The notes beneath the pieces were generated by a model. The model saw nothing but the letters and a program-made list of their open reading frames with translations. It ran no database searches and was not told the origin of the DNA. Positions 54,767 to 64,000 of a stretch of DNA of 64,000 bases are shown piece after piece. Made by a program: the position numbers and the translations under genes. Numbering within the stretch: position 1 is the first letter of the stretch; each line of letters begins with the position of its first letter. The DNA comes from Datura wrightii (lineage: Eukaryota > Streptophyta > Magnoliopsida > Solanales > Solanaceae): contig JASDFA010000016.1 of assembly GCA_035772735.1 (NCBI GenBank), positions 174,101,001-174,165,000 of the forward strand. The letters are read 5' to 3'.

Positions 54767-56385
54767 GTCCCCAACTGTAATTTGTATAGGCTTTCTATTA
54801 CTAATCAGCATCTGTGATTGTAGCCCTTATAGGCAGCCACTCACAACCTATCTATTTTCTGTATATCTATATATCTCTGGCTACGTACAATATGTACTGA
54901 TTCCTGCGGTAATTCATAATTTCTGACATGCTCTGCTGAATCTCATATCGTACATGATACATTGCTTCTTACGGCCTAATAATATCTTCTACCCTGACTT
55001 ATCATTTCATTACATTGTCACCCCATTCTGAAAGTAACAAACATACCATTCTAGTTATTGTCTGCTATTTAAAATCCCGCCACTCTGCGAGGTGGGGGTC
55101 GACGCTCGAATCCTGTAGCCTTACTAGGCATATATTGAAAGCCCATAACTGTCTGCTGGGCCTTATCTCTAGGCTACACTGGATTAGAATGGTTGTATCG
55201 ATAACTTCTTAACTTTTCTATAATGGACACCCTGCGGTATTCTGAACCGCAATCTTACTGTCAGCCCGAGGCTCAATCCTTAATGCGATACTTTATCAAA
55301 CCGGGGTAGTTCTAATTTCCCCACAAGATATGACATTCCTGCTTCTTCCTCTCATCTTACTTAAACTGAAATCTGGGGTTCAAGGTACCTGCCTTTTGTT
55401 GCTAATGAGATTACTGATCAAGCCTCGGCCTATACTCCTTTGGGCGTATACTCAATCCCATCTGACTCACATGACCTCTATATCTCTCGATGTCACAACT
55501 AGATCATAACTATAATCTTACAGGTATGTCTTGCTATCTGTTAGCATATATGGCGGGCTTGGCCTTTCTCTGGCTCAAACTCGACTATTACTAAGCATTT
55601 ATTTCTAACAGGTCCTCTACCCCAGCTTCGGGTAAGCTAACGGTCTTACTTTCTCTACTGGCTTATTGTCATAAGGGTCTACACAACTTACGTAATCTTA
55701 GGGGCTCCTTACACTTTCTAATACTTACTAGGATCAATCATCCCATCTTTACTTACCGCTGGATTCGGCAACCCCATCTCAAGTCTTATGCCCCTTTACT
55801 ATACTGGCATCAATATCAAGAGGTGGGAATAGCCCTTTTCTTATTGCAACAAATAAAAGCACTTAACTGTACCATATCCAAAAATATGTATTTGGGATTC
55901 CTGCATTTTTCTCTCTTTCTTATACCTACCTGGTGGTCTGACCTTATCTGTAATCATAATCAGATCTTATATAGCTAATAAATAAATGAGTTCATATATA
56001 CATTATATTTCTGACTTCCTATTCTGACGTTGTCAACGTATACTAGGAATAATGCCAACAAAGGTATCACACTGGGAGGTCTCTGATACCCCCTCCTACT
56101 GCTGTAGTTATCATACAACTGACTGATACTCTCTTCCGTTGCTATTTCTGATCTTCTGCCTGTGATAGGGTAATGACAATCTGCCTTTGTATCTGTAATC
56201 AAAGAATACGGTAAGTTCTCAGGGACTCAACCCTATACTGTACCGCTCTAAGGCACGACTGACTGAAAAAGAAGGGTAACCATCATATCATGCCTCGCAG
56301 CCTCCTGCCTATAGTATGTGGTGCACAACACATCCATAGACAAGACTCTACTTAGCACGGCTTGCAGACTCCCTGAGATACGACC
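54767..56385 (-). other. F leader, non-coding
   Basis: The first 110 bases after the primer site (56270-56385) match the D1 leader at 29603-29720. The remaining 1.5 kb has no recognisable protein in any frame. Such a long leader is unusual beside D1, where gag starts about 210 bases after the LTR. Confidence 0.5.
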
Positions 56386-56402
56386 TGCTCTGATACCAAG
56401 TT
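56386..56402 (-). promoter_or_regulatory. F primer-binding site (tRNA-iMet type)
   Basis: The minus strand reads AACTTGGTATCAGAGCAG adjoining the LTR end, a full match to the initiator tRNA-Met complement TGGTATCAGAGC. Confidence 0.9.
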
Positions 56403-58986
56403 TGTCACACCCCACCTTGGGAGGGGGGGGCATGACTGGCACCTGGTGCCCTACTAAGACCTAACCTTCTAGACTGTTAAGCCTGGGCACATCTGGCGCC
56501 TGGCTGGCTCTAACTCACATTTCTGGAAACAAAGGGATATATAACGGCTATAAATACAGCCCCTGGCCCATTGGCCTATAGCCTTCTGTACCTGTCTTAG
56601 CAGCTAGCCAGAAACATAGTAATTCAGGGAAACCTATACGGGCCGACAAGGCCACCATGCTGTCTAGTTATCTGCAACTTAATCATAAAGCACAAAAAGA
56701 AGCTACGTGACCGGCAAGGTCACCACTACTGACAACTATGGCCCCACACGACCATCACAAAAGTAAGAAAGAGTAAAGACAACTATACAACTGCACGGCC
56801 CCACACGACCGGCTCATCTGACCACAGGGATTTCATACAGAATGCAAGCCTCTAGGAATAGTAATAGAACTGATCGGGACAGGGCCCCGACCTACCCATG
56901 CTATATACAACAAAAGGAACTGAACTACACCTCTTAAATTCAGCCTCCGGATGACTGGAGCTGAATACTCAACCGCTGACAGGGAGTCACGTAGAATCGC
57001 CTGCTCGTCTAGGAGTACCTACAGGCAAGTAATGCAGCGCCTCACTGGGCGTCAGTACCACTGGTACTGAGTATGTAAAGCAACTGAAATAATATAACTG
57101 AAAACAACATCTGAAAGCAATAATATGACTGATGAAGCAGAAGTAGGAGGAATAACTTAACTGTCTGATGAAGTAGATCGTACCTGTTCTTACTGATACC
57201 GAAGGAAGTAGGAATCATACCTGGAGGCGTATCATTCTACTACCAACCCACTCGCGTCTAATATAACATAGCATAGCATACATAACATAACATAGCACAC
57301 ACAAACCTTACCCGGCCCCCATAAGCCGGGAGGTACAATCAACACAGAATCTATGCCCCTACCCCGGTCATCCCATCTCCTATAGTGGCTGTAAGCATCC
57401 TGTCGGTCCCTGGGTATGCACTTGGGCTCGCTGAGCCCCTGACTATAACTGTATCTGAGTCCGAAGGACTCTAAGTCAACACCCCGGGCGTACCCGCTCG
57501 ACGGGGGTGTATAAGGGCCGACCAAGGCACAATTTGGGGAAACTGGCATCCCATCTTCGTCCCCTTGCGGGACGGCATATCACTCCGTAGAGCGACGTAT
57601 CCTTGTCCTCTGGCGGACGAGTCGATACAGCTATTAACCCTGGGCGGTCAGGGATGCTAGGTAATCAAACCCCAATCAATACAATGGTCTCAACTAATCA
57701 TGCTGTTTGTGTATCTCATAAGCTAAGACTATCAGGTGTAGGGTATCGTATAAATCACATACTGAGCTAATAATAGCAATGTGTAAGTGTCTGATACATA
57801 CTGAGACAGGTAAGTATAAATATAAATATAGCCTCCTGTCAAACTGTACTGGGGTAAAAGTTATACGAGGAGGTGTTTCTGCTGAAAGCTATACTGTTTA
57901 CTAAGTTTCTGTGTTAACATAATTTCCTATTTCTAACATGCTTTCTAAACCATATACAGTTACTATTCTATATCTGGAATGCTTTACTGATACTGTACTA
58001 CCTTGCGAGGTCTCAGCTAAACACAACAATATCTTAACATGGCATATTACATCACATACTGAATATACTGGGCAACCTTAACCACTTACGCCCGAATCTA
58101 TATCGTACGGATAGGTATCATACACGTTACAACCCAAAACTTCTCATATTGCACCAATATTCAAAATAACACGATAATCGATTTCTAAACATGCAACTGG
58201 TCTGTAAATTACTATACTGCTTCGAGGTTACTCAACTTGCCGAGGAAACTTAACTTTACATACCTTATCTTTGAATATTCGTCCGTCGGACGAGGCTCGG
58301 CTGGTACTTCAACTATTTTCTCCCAACTGCATTCATAAATACGTCAATCAATACTAAATACAACGTTATTGTAAAGAGCGACGTTACTTTCGATATAGTT
58401 TATAGCCTAAACTTAGGCTTATCGAAAGACGGTCAAAAACTCGCTATTTTTCAGCGGCCCAGAAGGGAGAAATATTCACTTCTCAGCTAGGAACACATAG
58501 ACATTAATTTAGAGCAATTGTACTTACTTTAGTTCGGTGGCTCGCCGATTCGTCGGTCGTATTTCGCGAAACTGAATCCGTAGGAATGCTCTCTGTCACT
58601 AAATACCCCTGTATCTGGAGTTAATTTGAGTTTGGGCCGCGTTTAGCAGCGTAATCGAGCGATAATATATATTCCCTCTTCGTCCTCCTCTGTTTTGCTG
58701 CGTTCTCTGGAAATTTTATAAAGTTCTTATCATTTAAAACCGAAGTGAGGCTTTATATACTTGGGCCTGGACAAGGCCAACGTGTCACGGAGCCATCGCG
58801 GAGGCCTCTCCTCCGTGACACGCTGCCATCGCGGAGGGGCTCTGCCTCGGCTCCTTCCGCGATGGTTCGACGGGCTTCTCGTCCGATCTTTACCCGGGCC
58901 TCTCTCCAACACGTATGGCCTTCAAATATGCTTAACCAACGTGGGAATAGGTCATCTGAGTGCCGGGAATTCTACGGGGTGTAACA
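56403..58986 (-). repeat. F 5' LTR (2584 bp)
   Basis: Near-identical partner of 49213-51797; the minus strand starts TGTTACACCCCG at 58986. TGGTC at 58987-58991 is the right target duplication. Confidence 0.93.
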
Positions 58987-58991
58987 TGGTC

Positions 58992-60088
58992 CATCTTTTA
59001 AAGGACAAAATACTCAGGGACAAAAGCAAAAATGTAAGGGATGGTCCGTCCCTGCACACTTGGCACTCCAATGTTCAAATTTAATGGGCTTCTTGAAGCA
59101 TAGAATAAATATATTTTCCTTCTAATTTTTTACAAGTTTTTCATTCCTTAGTTCATAGCTAGCATAGAAAGTAGAGTTTAACCCTAGTTTCCAACTATAT
59201 CATAGAACCTAATTGGTTGTGAATCCTACTGATCTCAATTTGTTAAAATTGAGTTTGGGCTATTGAACATTAGATTGATTTTTCTTTGTAGCTTGTGGTT
59301 GGTGATAAGAATCATCCAATCCTTCCCAATTACCCTTACGAGGCTTGAAAGAGGAAATTTTGATTTGGTTAGCATCAATCAATAATGACTCAAGTCATAA
59401 CCCTTGTTTAACGGATTCTCCTAGACATAGGTTGAATTTAAAATTGGTAAACAAGAAATTGGGTAGAATAAAGTTCTCTTCAATTTGACAAAATTGAAGT
59501 ATATTGACACTTATGCTGATGATGAAAGACAACCATGAGTTGCCTAAGTAAATTGCTTGCATGTTTAGCCCTAGCCTCTCTCAATTATTTCACATTGGGT
59601 GATTTAGGGGGATCAGCCCAATACCTGGTGTATTGAGTATAGTCATCCAATAGGGACGAACCAGTCATTTGGATGAACCCTAGTTATCAGTTCTACAAGT
59701 AAGCATTGGGATAAATCATGTGTGTAAACCCGACGTAGTTATGAACCCATTGAGAACACTTACCCTAGTTAATTGCAAATTTTGATAAACGACAACTGAT
59801 TTTCAATCTTGTTTTATAGTTATTTTTATAAACCCTCCTTTTGGAGATAACCTAGAATTATCTCTAATTGCTTACAACTGTAGCCTAACATAATTGGTAG
59901 TTGTAATTAATTTCTATCACTCCAAATTCGAATAGTTTCTAATCTTGCAGAACTTTACCGTCTATTTCTAGATAGCTTAAGGCTTCGAGTAGTCCCTGTG
60001 GGATTTGACCCCAACTCCTCATTGGGTTTCTATATTTACATCGATCATTTACACTACCCTATATTGAGAGTGAATTTGAATGACATCA
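58992..60088 (+). repeat. Athila-G 5' LTR, right piece
   Basis: Continues the LTR after F and ends TTTGAATGACATCA at 60088. Near the end it has GATTTGACCCC and the stem CCCAA/TTGGG (60010-60026), as in the Athila-I LTR. The 59050-59990 stretch is AT-rich with no gene. Confidence 0.8.
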
Positions 60089-60095
60089 AATATTA

Positions 60096-60113
60096 TGGTG
60101 CCATTCCCGGGGA
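60096..60113 (+). promoter_or_regulatory. Athila-G primer-binding site (tRNA-Asp type)
   Basis: TGGTGCCATTCCCGGGGA, eight bases after the LTR, matches the Athila primer site TGGCGCCGTTGCCGGGGA with three changes. Confidence 0.82.
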
Positions 60114-60120
60114 CTACAAC

Positions 60121-61260
60121 ATAAGCCCTATCTAACTCTAACAGTCTAGTTTGCTTGGCTAGCTATATTCTTTTATCTTCTCTTTGTCTAGTATTATGCA
60201 ACAGGTGAGGGCCATCATTCTGAAATTTTGAGGATGGATCATGATCACTTTTGGGATCCATTGTAACATGATTACCCATATAAGCGTCAAGATTATTATG
60301 GAGGATATTCCCCTCCACATCAATACTATTCGGATCAAGGAGGGAAACCAACTCATGATGAAGAGATAAAATATGATGAATAAATCTTTTATGTGGAGAG
60401 GACTCCATATGAATATGATCAAAATCCATTATTTCACTCTCCCGGTCATCATAATTATTGGGAGTTCCACCCACAAGACCGGAGAGAACACGGTAGTTGG
60501 AGCGAGCATTGCAATGCATTGAATGGATTGGACCTTGAACCCATTGTTGAATCCACAGGCTCTATATTAGAGAGTATGATCACCCGAATCATGCAAAATC
60601 AAGAGGAGGAGGAAGAAGCTACTCTCAGACATGTGACTGAGGTTGTGACTGCCCAAGTAGAGTCACTTCAAAGTCTTGATTTTCATATGAGCCAAGTGTT
60701 GAATTATGAAAATACACCCCATCATTTATTTTGATGAGGCTCCCAAGAATAATGAAGTGTATCCATCCACTTCTTGTTTGGATGTCACAACAAAAAGTGG
60801 GAGGGTGGTGCATTCTGAACCACACATGATCGTAGAAGAAGAAATGATGCTATATCCAGTGTTTCACTAAGATTTCGAATAGCGGTCCCAAATTCAAGTT
60901 GATTCTATTTAGACTCTTCCTCAGAGAAGGACGATCAAACAATTCACAATCATTACTTTCAAAGGTCAATGAAGCACTAAAGGAGATTAGTGATGAAACC
61001 TCAAGTGAAAAAGTGAATGAAGAATGCAAAGTGGAGGCTCCAACCTCCTTATGCAAGCATCCTATTGCTAACCCTCTTTTCCCTCAAGGGATTAGGAAGA
61101 AACAAAAAGATGAAAGAATACAAAAATATCTTAAGTTGTTTAAGCAGGTGTCATTGAATATTCCACTGTTTGAAGCCATCAAAGAGATGTCGGGCCTCAC
61201 TAAGTACTTGAAAATGCTGCTCACAAGGAGGTTACCATTTGATAATTAAAAATTAATTCC
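60121..61260 (+). pseudogene. Athila-G gag
   Basis: Plus-strand open pieces at 60393-60734 (acidic, with a QEEEEEATLRHVTEVV helix) and 60899-61249, which carries the Athila gag-protease linker block NPLFPQGIRKKQKDERIQKY and then the LFKQVSLNIPL-type helix. No zinc knuckle was found. Stops and shifts lie between the pieces. Minus-strand frames at 60159-60519 are shadows. Confidence 0.7.
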
Positions 61261-61850
61261 AATGACCCACCATGTGAGTGCCATTATCACAAGAGCTAAT
61301 GTTGAGAAAAAAGGATCCTATTCCTTACAGAGTTGGAAGCGATGGTTGCTCATATGCCCAATGTGATAATGGGGCAAGTATAAATTTGATGCATTTATCA
61401 ATCTTCAAGTGCATGGGATTAGGTTTCCTTAGACCCACCAGCATGCCACTACAAATGGCAAACCGGTCAATCATGTGCTCGGTAAGGGTTATTGATGATA
61501 TTTTGGTGCAGGTGGGGAGATTCATACTGCCTGCTATATTGTAGTGTTGGACTACGCAGTGGTTGTGGAAGTTCCTATTATTTTGTGATGACTGTTCTTG
61601 GCCACCAATAGGGCTTTGATGGATTTTGAGCTTAATAAAATCAAGTTGCGAGTAAACAATAATGAGGTCATATTCAAGGTGGATAAGGACATGAAATTGC
61701 CACGAGCTCTTGCATGCAAGTCAATGTTTCATGAGTTCGCTGATATGGAGGATAGTGACCCAGGAGGAGTTTTGACTAATACTCGGGAAAATGATGATCT
61801 TAATGATGATGTGAGAGCAAGAGGGGGAGTAGTGAATTGACTTGAAGGGC
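61261..61850 (+). pseudogene. Athila-G aspartic protease
   Basis: 61278-61544 contains the active-site loop C-D-N-G-A-S-I-N-L-M-H-L-S and the P-L-Q-M-A-N-R-S-I segment typical of Athila retropepsin; the catalytic Asp is kept. After a shift, 61598-61840 starts ATNRALMDFELNKIKLRVNN, the C-terminal block that follows the flap. One stop near 61542 and a frameshift break the domain. Confidence 0.8.
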
Positions 61851-62886
61851 TGGGGTACTACCCTTATAGGCCTAGGAAGTTGTCACTTGATCTTGAGAAT
61901 TGATCCACTCATCCAACTAAACCTTCCATTGAGGAGCCTTTAAAGCTAGAATTGAAACCCTTACCATCGTATCTATGTTACAAGTTTTTTGGGTCCAGGA
62001 GAAACTCTACCTATCACAATGTCGTCATTCTCTAATGAAGAACAAGTACAGAAGGTGATCAAAAAGCTTCAGCAGCATCGGAGGGCCATTGGGTGGAAAT
62101 CCCCACAAGTATTTGTGAGTACAAGATTATATTAAAGGAAGGAAGTTTCCCTAGTATAGAGCACAAGAGAAGATTAAATCCAGCCATGTAGGAAGTAGTG
62201 GAAAAGGAGATTATCAAGTGGTTAGATGCTAGTGCGGTATACCCTATTTCTAATAGCCAATGGGTAAGTCCAGTTCAATGTGTACCAAAGAAGGGAGGAA
62301 TGAAGGTGATTACAAATGAGAGCAATGAGTTAGTTCCCACTTGTAAATTCATGGGATGGGGAGTTTCTATGGACTAGCGAAAATTTAATGCTGCCACTTG
62401 CAAAGACCATTTCCCCATGTCTTTCATTGATCAAATAATGGACCAACTAGCAAGGGAGACTTCTACTGCTTTCTTGATGGTTATTCGGGCTACAAGCAAA
62501 TCAATATAGCCTTCAAGGACCAGGAGAAGACAACTTTTATTTGCACTTATGGGACCTTTGCATTTAGCAGAATGCCCTTCGGATTGTGCAATACCCCGGC
62601 CACCTTTCAAAGATGCATGTTGGCTATATTTTCAAAAATGGTAAAAGACTTTCTTGAAGCCTTCATTGATAGATTTTCAATGGTTTGAAACACATTTGAT
62701 GAATGCCTAGACCATCTTGGGCAAGTGTTGAAGCAGTGTGAAGAAAGCAACCATATTGTCAATTGGGAAAAATGTCACTTCATGGTCAAGGAAGGTATTG
62801 TGCTAGGGCATAAGATCTCCTAAAAGGGGATTCATGTAGACCAAACTAAAGTTGATGTCATTTCCAAGATTCTTCCCTTAACATCA
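61851..62886 (+). pseudogene. Athila-G reverse transcriptase
   Basis: Recognisable blocks: QKVIKKLQQHRRAIGW near 62050, NPAMxEVVEKEIIKWLDAS near 62180, then SPVQCVPKKGGM near 62270. The motif A area near 62490 is frameshifted. Motif C near 62665 reads A-F-I-D-R-F-S, so the second catalytic Asp is Arg. The 61851-62030 stretch is the linker between PR and RT. Many shifts and stops. Confidence 0.8.
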
Positions 62887-63245
62887 GTGAAAGGTGTGAG
62901 GAGTTTCCTCAATCATGCAGGATTTTATAGGAGGTTCATCAAGAATTTTTCAAAGACTGCCCTTCCCATGTGCAAACTCCTAGAAAAGAATGTCAAATTC
63001 ATCTTTGATGATACATGCTTGAGAGCATTTGGAGAACTAAAGAGGAGATTGAGCAGTGCACCTATCATCACTTCTCCCGATTGGTCCCTACCTTTTGAAT
63101 TCATGTCTGATGCTAGTGGGTTAGCCATTGGAGTTGTATTGGGATAGGGATATGAAAAAATTATACATCCCAGCTACTATGCCATTAAAACTATGAATAT
63201 GACCCAAATGAACTACATTATCATTGAAGAAGAACTACATGCTTA
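62887..63245 (+). pseudogene. Athila-G RNase H fragment
   Basis: 62887-63147 begins KGVRSFLNHAGFYRRFIKNF, the connection, and reaches FMSDASGLAIGVVLG, where the first RNase H Asp is intact. After a stop the frame resumes with ATMPLKL-like decay. At about 63245 most of RNase H is deleted and the sequence jumps to its C-terminal tether. Confidence 0.8.
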
Positions 63246-63591
63246 GGTGTTACTGCTACAAGAATTTGATTTTGAAGTCAAAGACCGTAAAGAAATGGAG
63301 AATCAGGTTGCTGACCATCTCTCCCGGCTTGAAGAAGCTGGAAGAACTATTGAGGAGTTAGAGATTAATGATGCATTCCTGGATGAATGCATTTTGATGG
63401 TGGCATCTAGCCCGACACCATGGTATACAGACTATGCCAATTATCTAGTGACCAAGATGATTCCAGGAGGCTCAAACCATATCAAAGGAAGAAGTTTCTC
63501 AATGAAGTGCGACATTATTTCTGGGAGGAGCCTGTACTTGTTCCGCATGTTAATAATGCTCAATACATCTCTCCCGCTTAAAGGAGGTGGA
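63246..63591 (+). pseudogene. Athila-G RNase H end and integrase start
   Basis: The open frame includes LLQEFDFEVKDRKEMENQVA and DHLSRLEEAG, the standard RNase H exit. It then has the WYTDYANYLVTKMIP block and, in a shifted frame, LNEVRHYFWEEP, the start of the INT N-terminal region. It is cut at about 63591 by LTR-like sequence. Confidence 0.78.
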
Positions 63592-63889
63592 TGTGGTCAT
63601 TGTCAAAAAATAGAATACCCAACGGATGTTGGGATCGAATCCACCAGGAATTAAGAATGATACTCCAAACGTTGTAAATTAATTCAAACTAGTATGCATC
63701 ATTGTTTAACATATGAAAAGTAAAAATTGGGGAAAAGTGAAAAAATGAATTCAAATAGTAAAATGAAATTTGGGCAATGGACTTTGTTGCAATTAATGAG
63801 AGGGAATTAGGGATGTGCTATTGATGGGGTGTCAACTAGGTTGGGGTTGATTGAGATGCGTTAGACTCAGCTTTTTTAACATGGATAGG
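63592..63889. repeat. Athila-type LTR end S2 (partial)
   Basis: Starts TGTGGTCATTGTC where the G integrase stops. It contains CCCAAC-GGAT-GTTGGG (63618-63633) and then ATCGAATCC, the reverse-strand form of the GATTCGA-hairpin signature at Athila LTR ends. The rest is AT-rich with no gene. It is probably a minus-oriented LTR, itself interrupted at 63890. Confidence 0.5.
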
Positions 63890-64000
63890 TGATAACGTCC
63901 AAATACACTCCTCAAAGTGAGAGAGTATACACAGTTGTATGCAATATAATTTGCCCAACTATAAGTCGGGGTCGAATCCACAGGGAATGGAGAGTGATTG
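63890..64000. repeat. Athila-type LTR end S3 (runs off the window)
   Basis: Starts TGATAACGTCC and contains CCCAAC-TATAA-GTCGGG (63954-63970) followed by GGTCGAATCCACAGGGA. The left-end organisation is the same as in S2, so it looks like another minus-oriented LTR inserted into S2. The right end lies outside the window. Confidence 0.5.

Larger units (their letters stand above)
49213..58986 (-). mobile_element. Element F: young-looking defective Tekay-like element (9.77 kb)
   Basis: Complete by its ends: two LTRs of 2585 and 2584 bp that look about 1-2% different by eye, a primer site at the 5' LTR, a polypurine tract at the 3' LTR, and TGATC/TGGTC flanks. The 4.6-kb interior holds only part of INT, RNase H and the end of RT. 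Gag, protease and most RT are not recognisable, so it must have moved with proteins from another element or decayed before its last jump. It is the youngest clear insertion here by LTR identity. Confidence 0.87.
48950..63591 (+). mobile_element. Athila-G: 5' half of an Athila element, split by F
   Basis: LTR pieces at about 48950-49212 and 58992-60088 flank element F. A tRNA-Asp type primer site, gag, protease, RT, RNase H and the start of the INT region then follow to about 63591, where another LTR-like sequence begins. The left LTR edge is not defined and may be truncated. All frames are broken. The lineage follows from the primer site, the PR style (C-D-N-G-A-S-I-N-L-M) and the RNase H block. 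Confidence 0.8.

Noticed and set aside
1..64000. tRNA, rRNA or other host RNA genes
   Set aside because: None found by eye. TGGTATCAGAGC and TGGTGCC words are primer-binding sites, and the B-box-like TCGAATCC words lack a full tRNA fold.

Overview
This window is plant nuclear DNA, and I find no convincing host gene in it. Almost all of it is nested, broken LTR retrotransposons. Two groups dominate: Ty3/gypsy elements that look like the Tekay/Del chromovirus lineage (LTRs of 2.1-2.6 kb, tRNA-iMet type primer sites, INT C-terminus followed by a chromodomain-like tail), and Athila-lineage elements (tRNA-Asp type primer site, env-like third ORF). The protein style and LTR termini suggest a eudicot, most likely Solanaceae (pepper or tomato-like). 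That is recognition from memory, not a search result.

Layout. 1-2586: 3' end of a plus-strand Tekay-like element (C2), inserted into the RT of an older minus-strand element (H, 2587-6297). 6298-6869 and 46779-47470: AT-rich host-like spacer. It was split by element A (minus, 6875-46773), which has a TGTTG duplication on both sides. Element A is itself split inside RT by a 30.25-kb insertion (10511-40761) flanked by CCTTA on both sides; the RT reading frame continues across the two halves.

Inside that insertion, left to right: B1 (3' LTR, a deleted pol and gag, 10511-14010); C1 (minus, 14011 to about 19849, with the longest intact RT reading frame in the window); the 3' half of an Athila element (plus, about 19850-27470: INT, a duplicated hairpin-forming element, env-like ORF, 3' LTR); D1 (plus, 27471-37163, near-complete, 5' LTR cut by the Athila element); and E (minus, 37164-40761: INT, RT, PR, gag and a 108-bp LTR remnant). 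A 1.5-kb solo-LTR-like element (40876-42384) also interrupts the A polyprotein and has its own target duplication.

Right part. 47470-48945 is a second H-type LTR, head-to-head with the first. From about 48950 to 63591 lies the 5' half of another Athila element (G). Its LTR was hit by F (minus, 49213-58986), a young-looking defective element with two nearly identical 2.58-kb LTRs. The window ends in two more Athila-type LTR starts, one apparently inside the other.

Every coding region carries stops, frameshifts, deletions or lost catalytic residues, so none of these elements looks autonomous. The features that coding capacity does not explain are non-coding: clusters of a short near-palindromic ACGASTCGT motif in several unrelated LTRs, hairpins kept by compensating changes in Athila-type sequences, tandem repeats inside LTRs, and GC-rich inverted repeats just upstream of TATA boxes. 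Coordinates of domains in degenerate regions are approximate. LTR ends and target duplications were read base by base.
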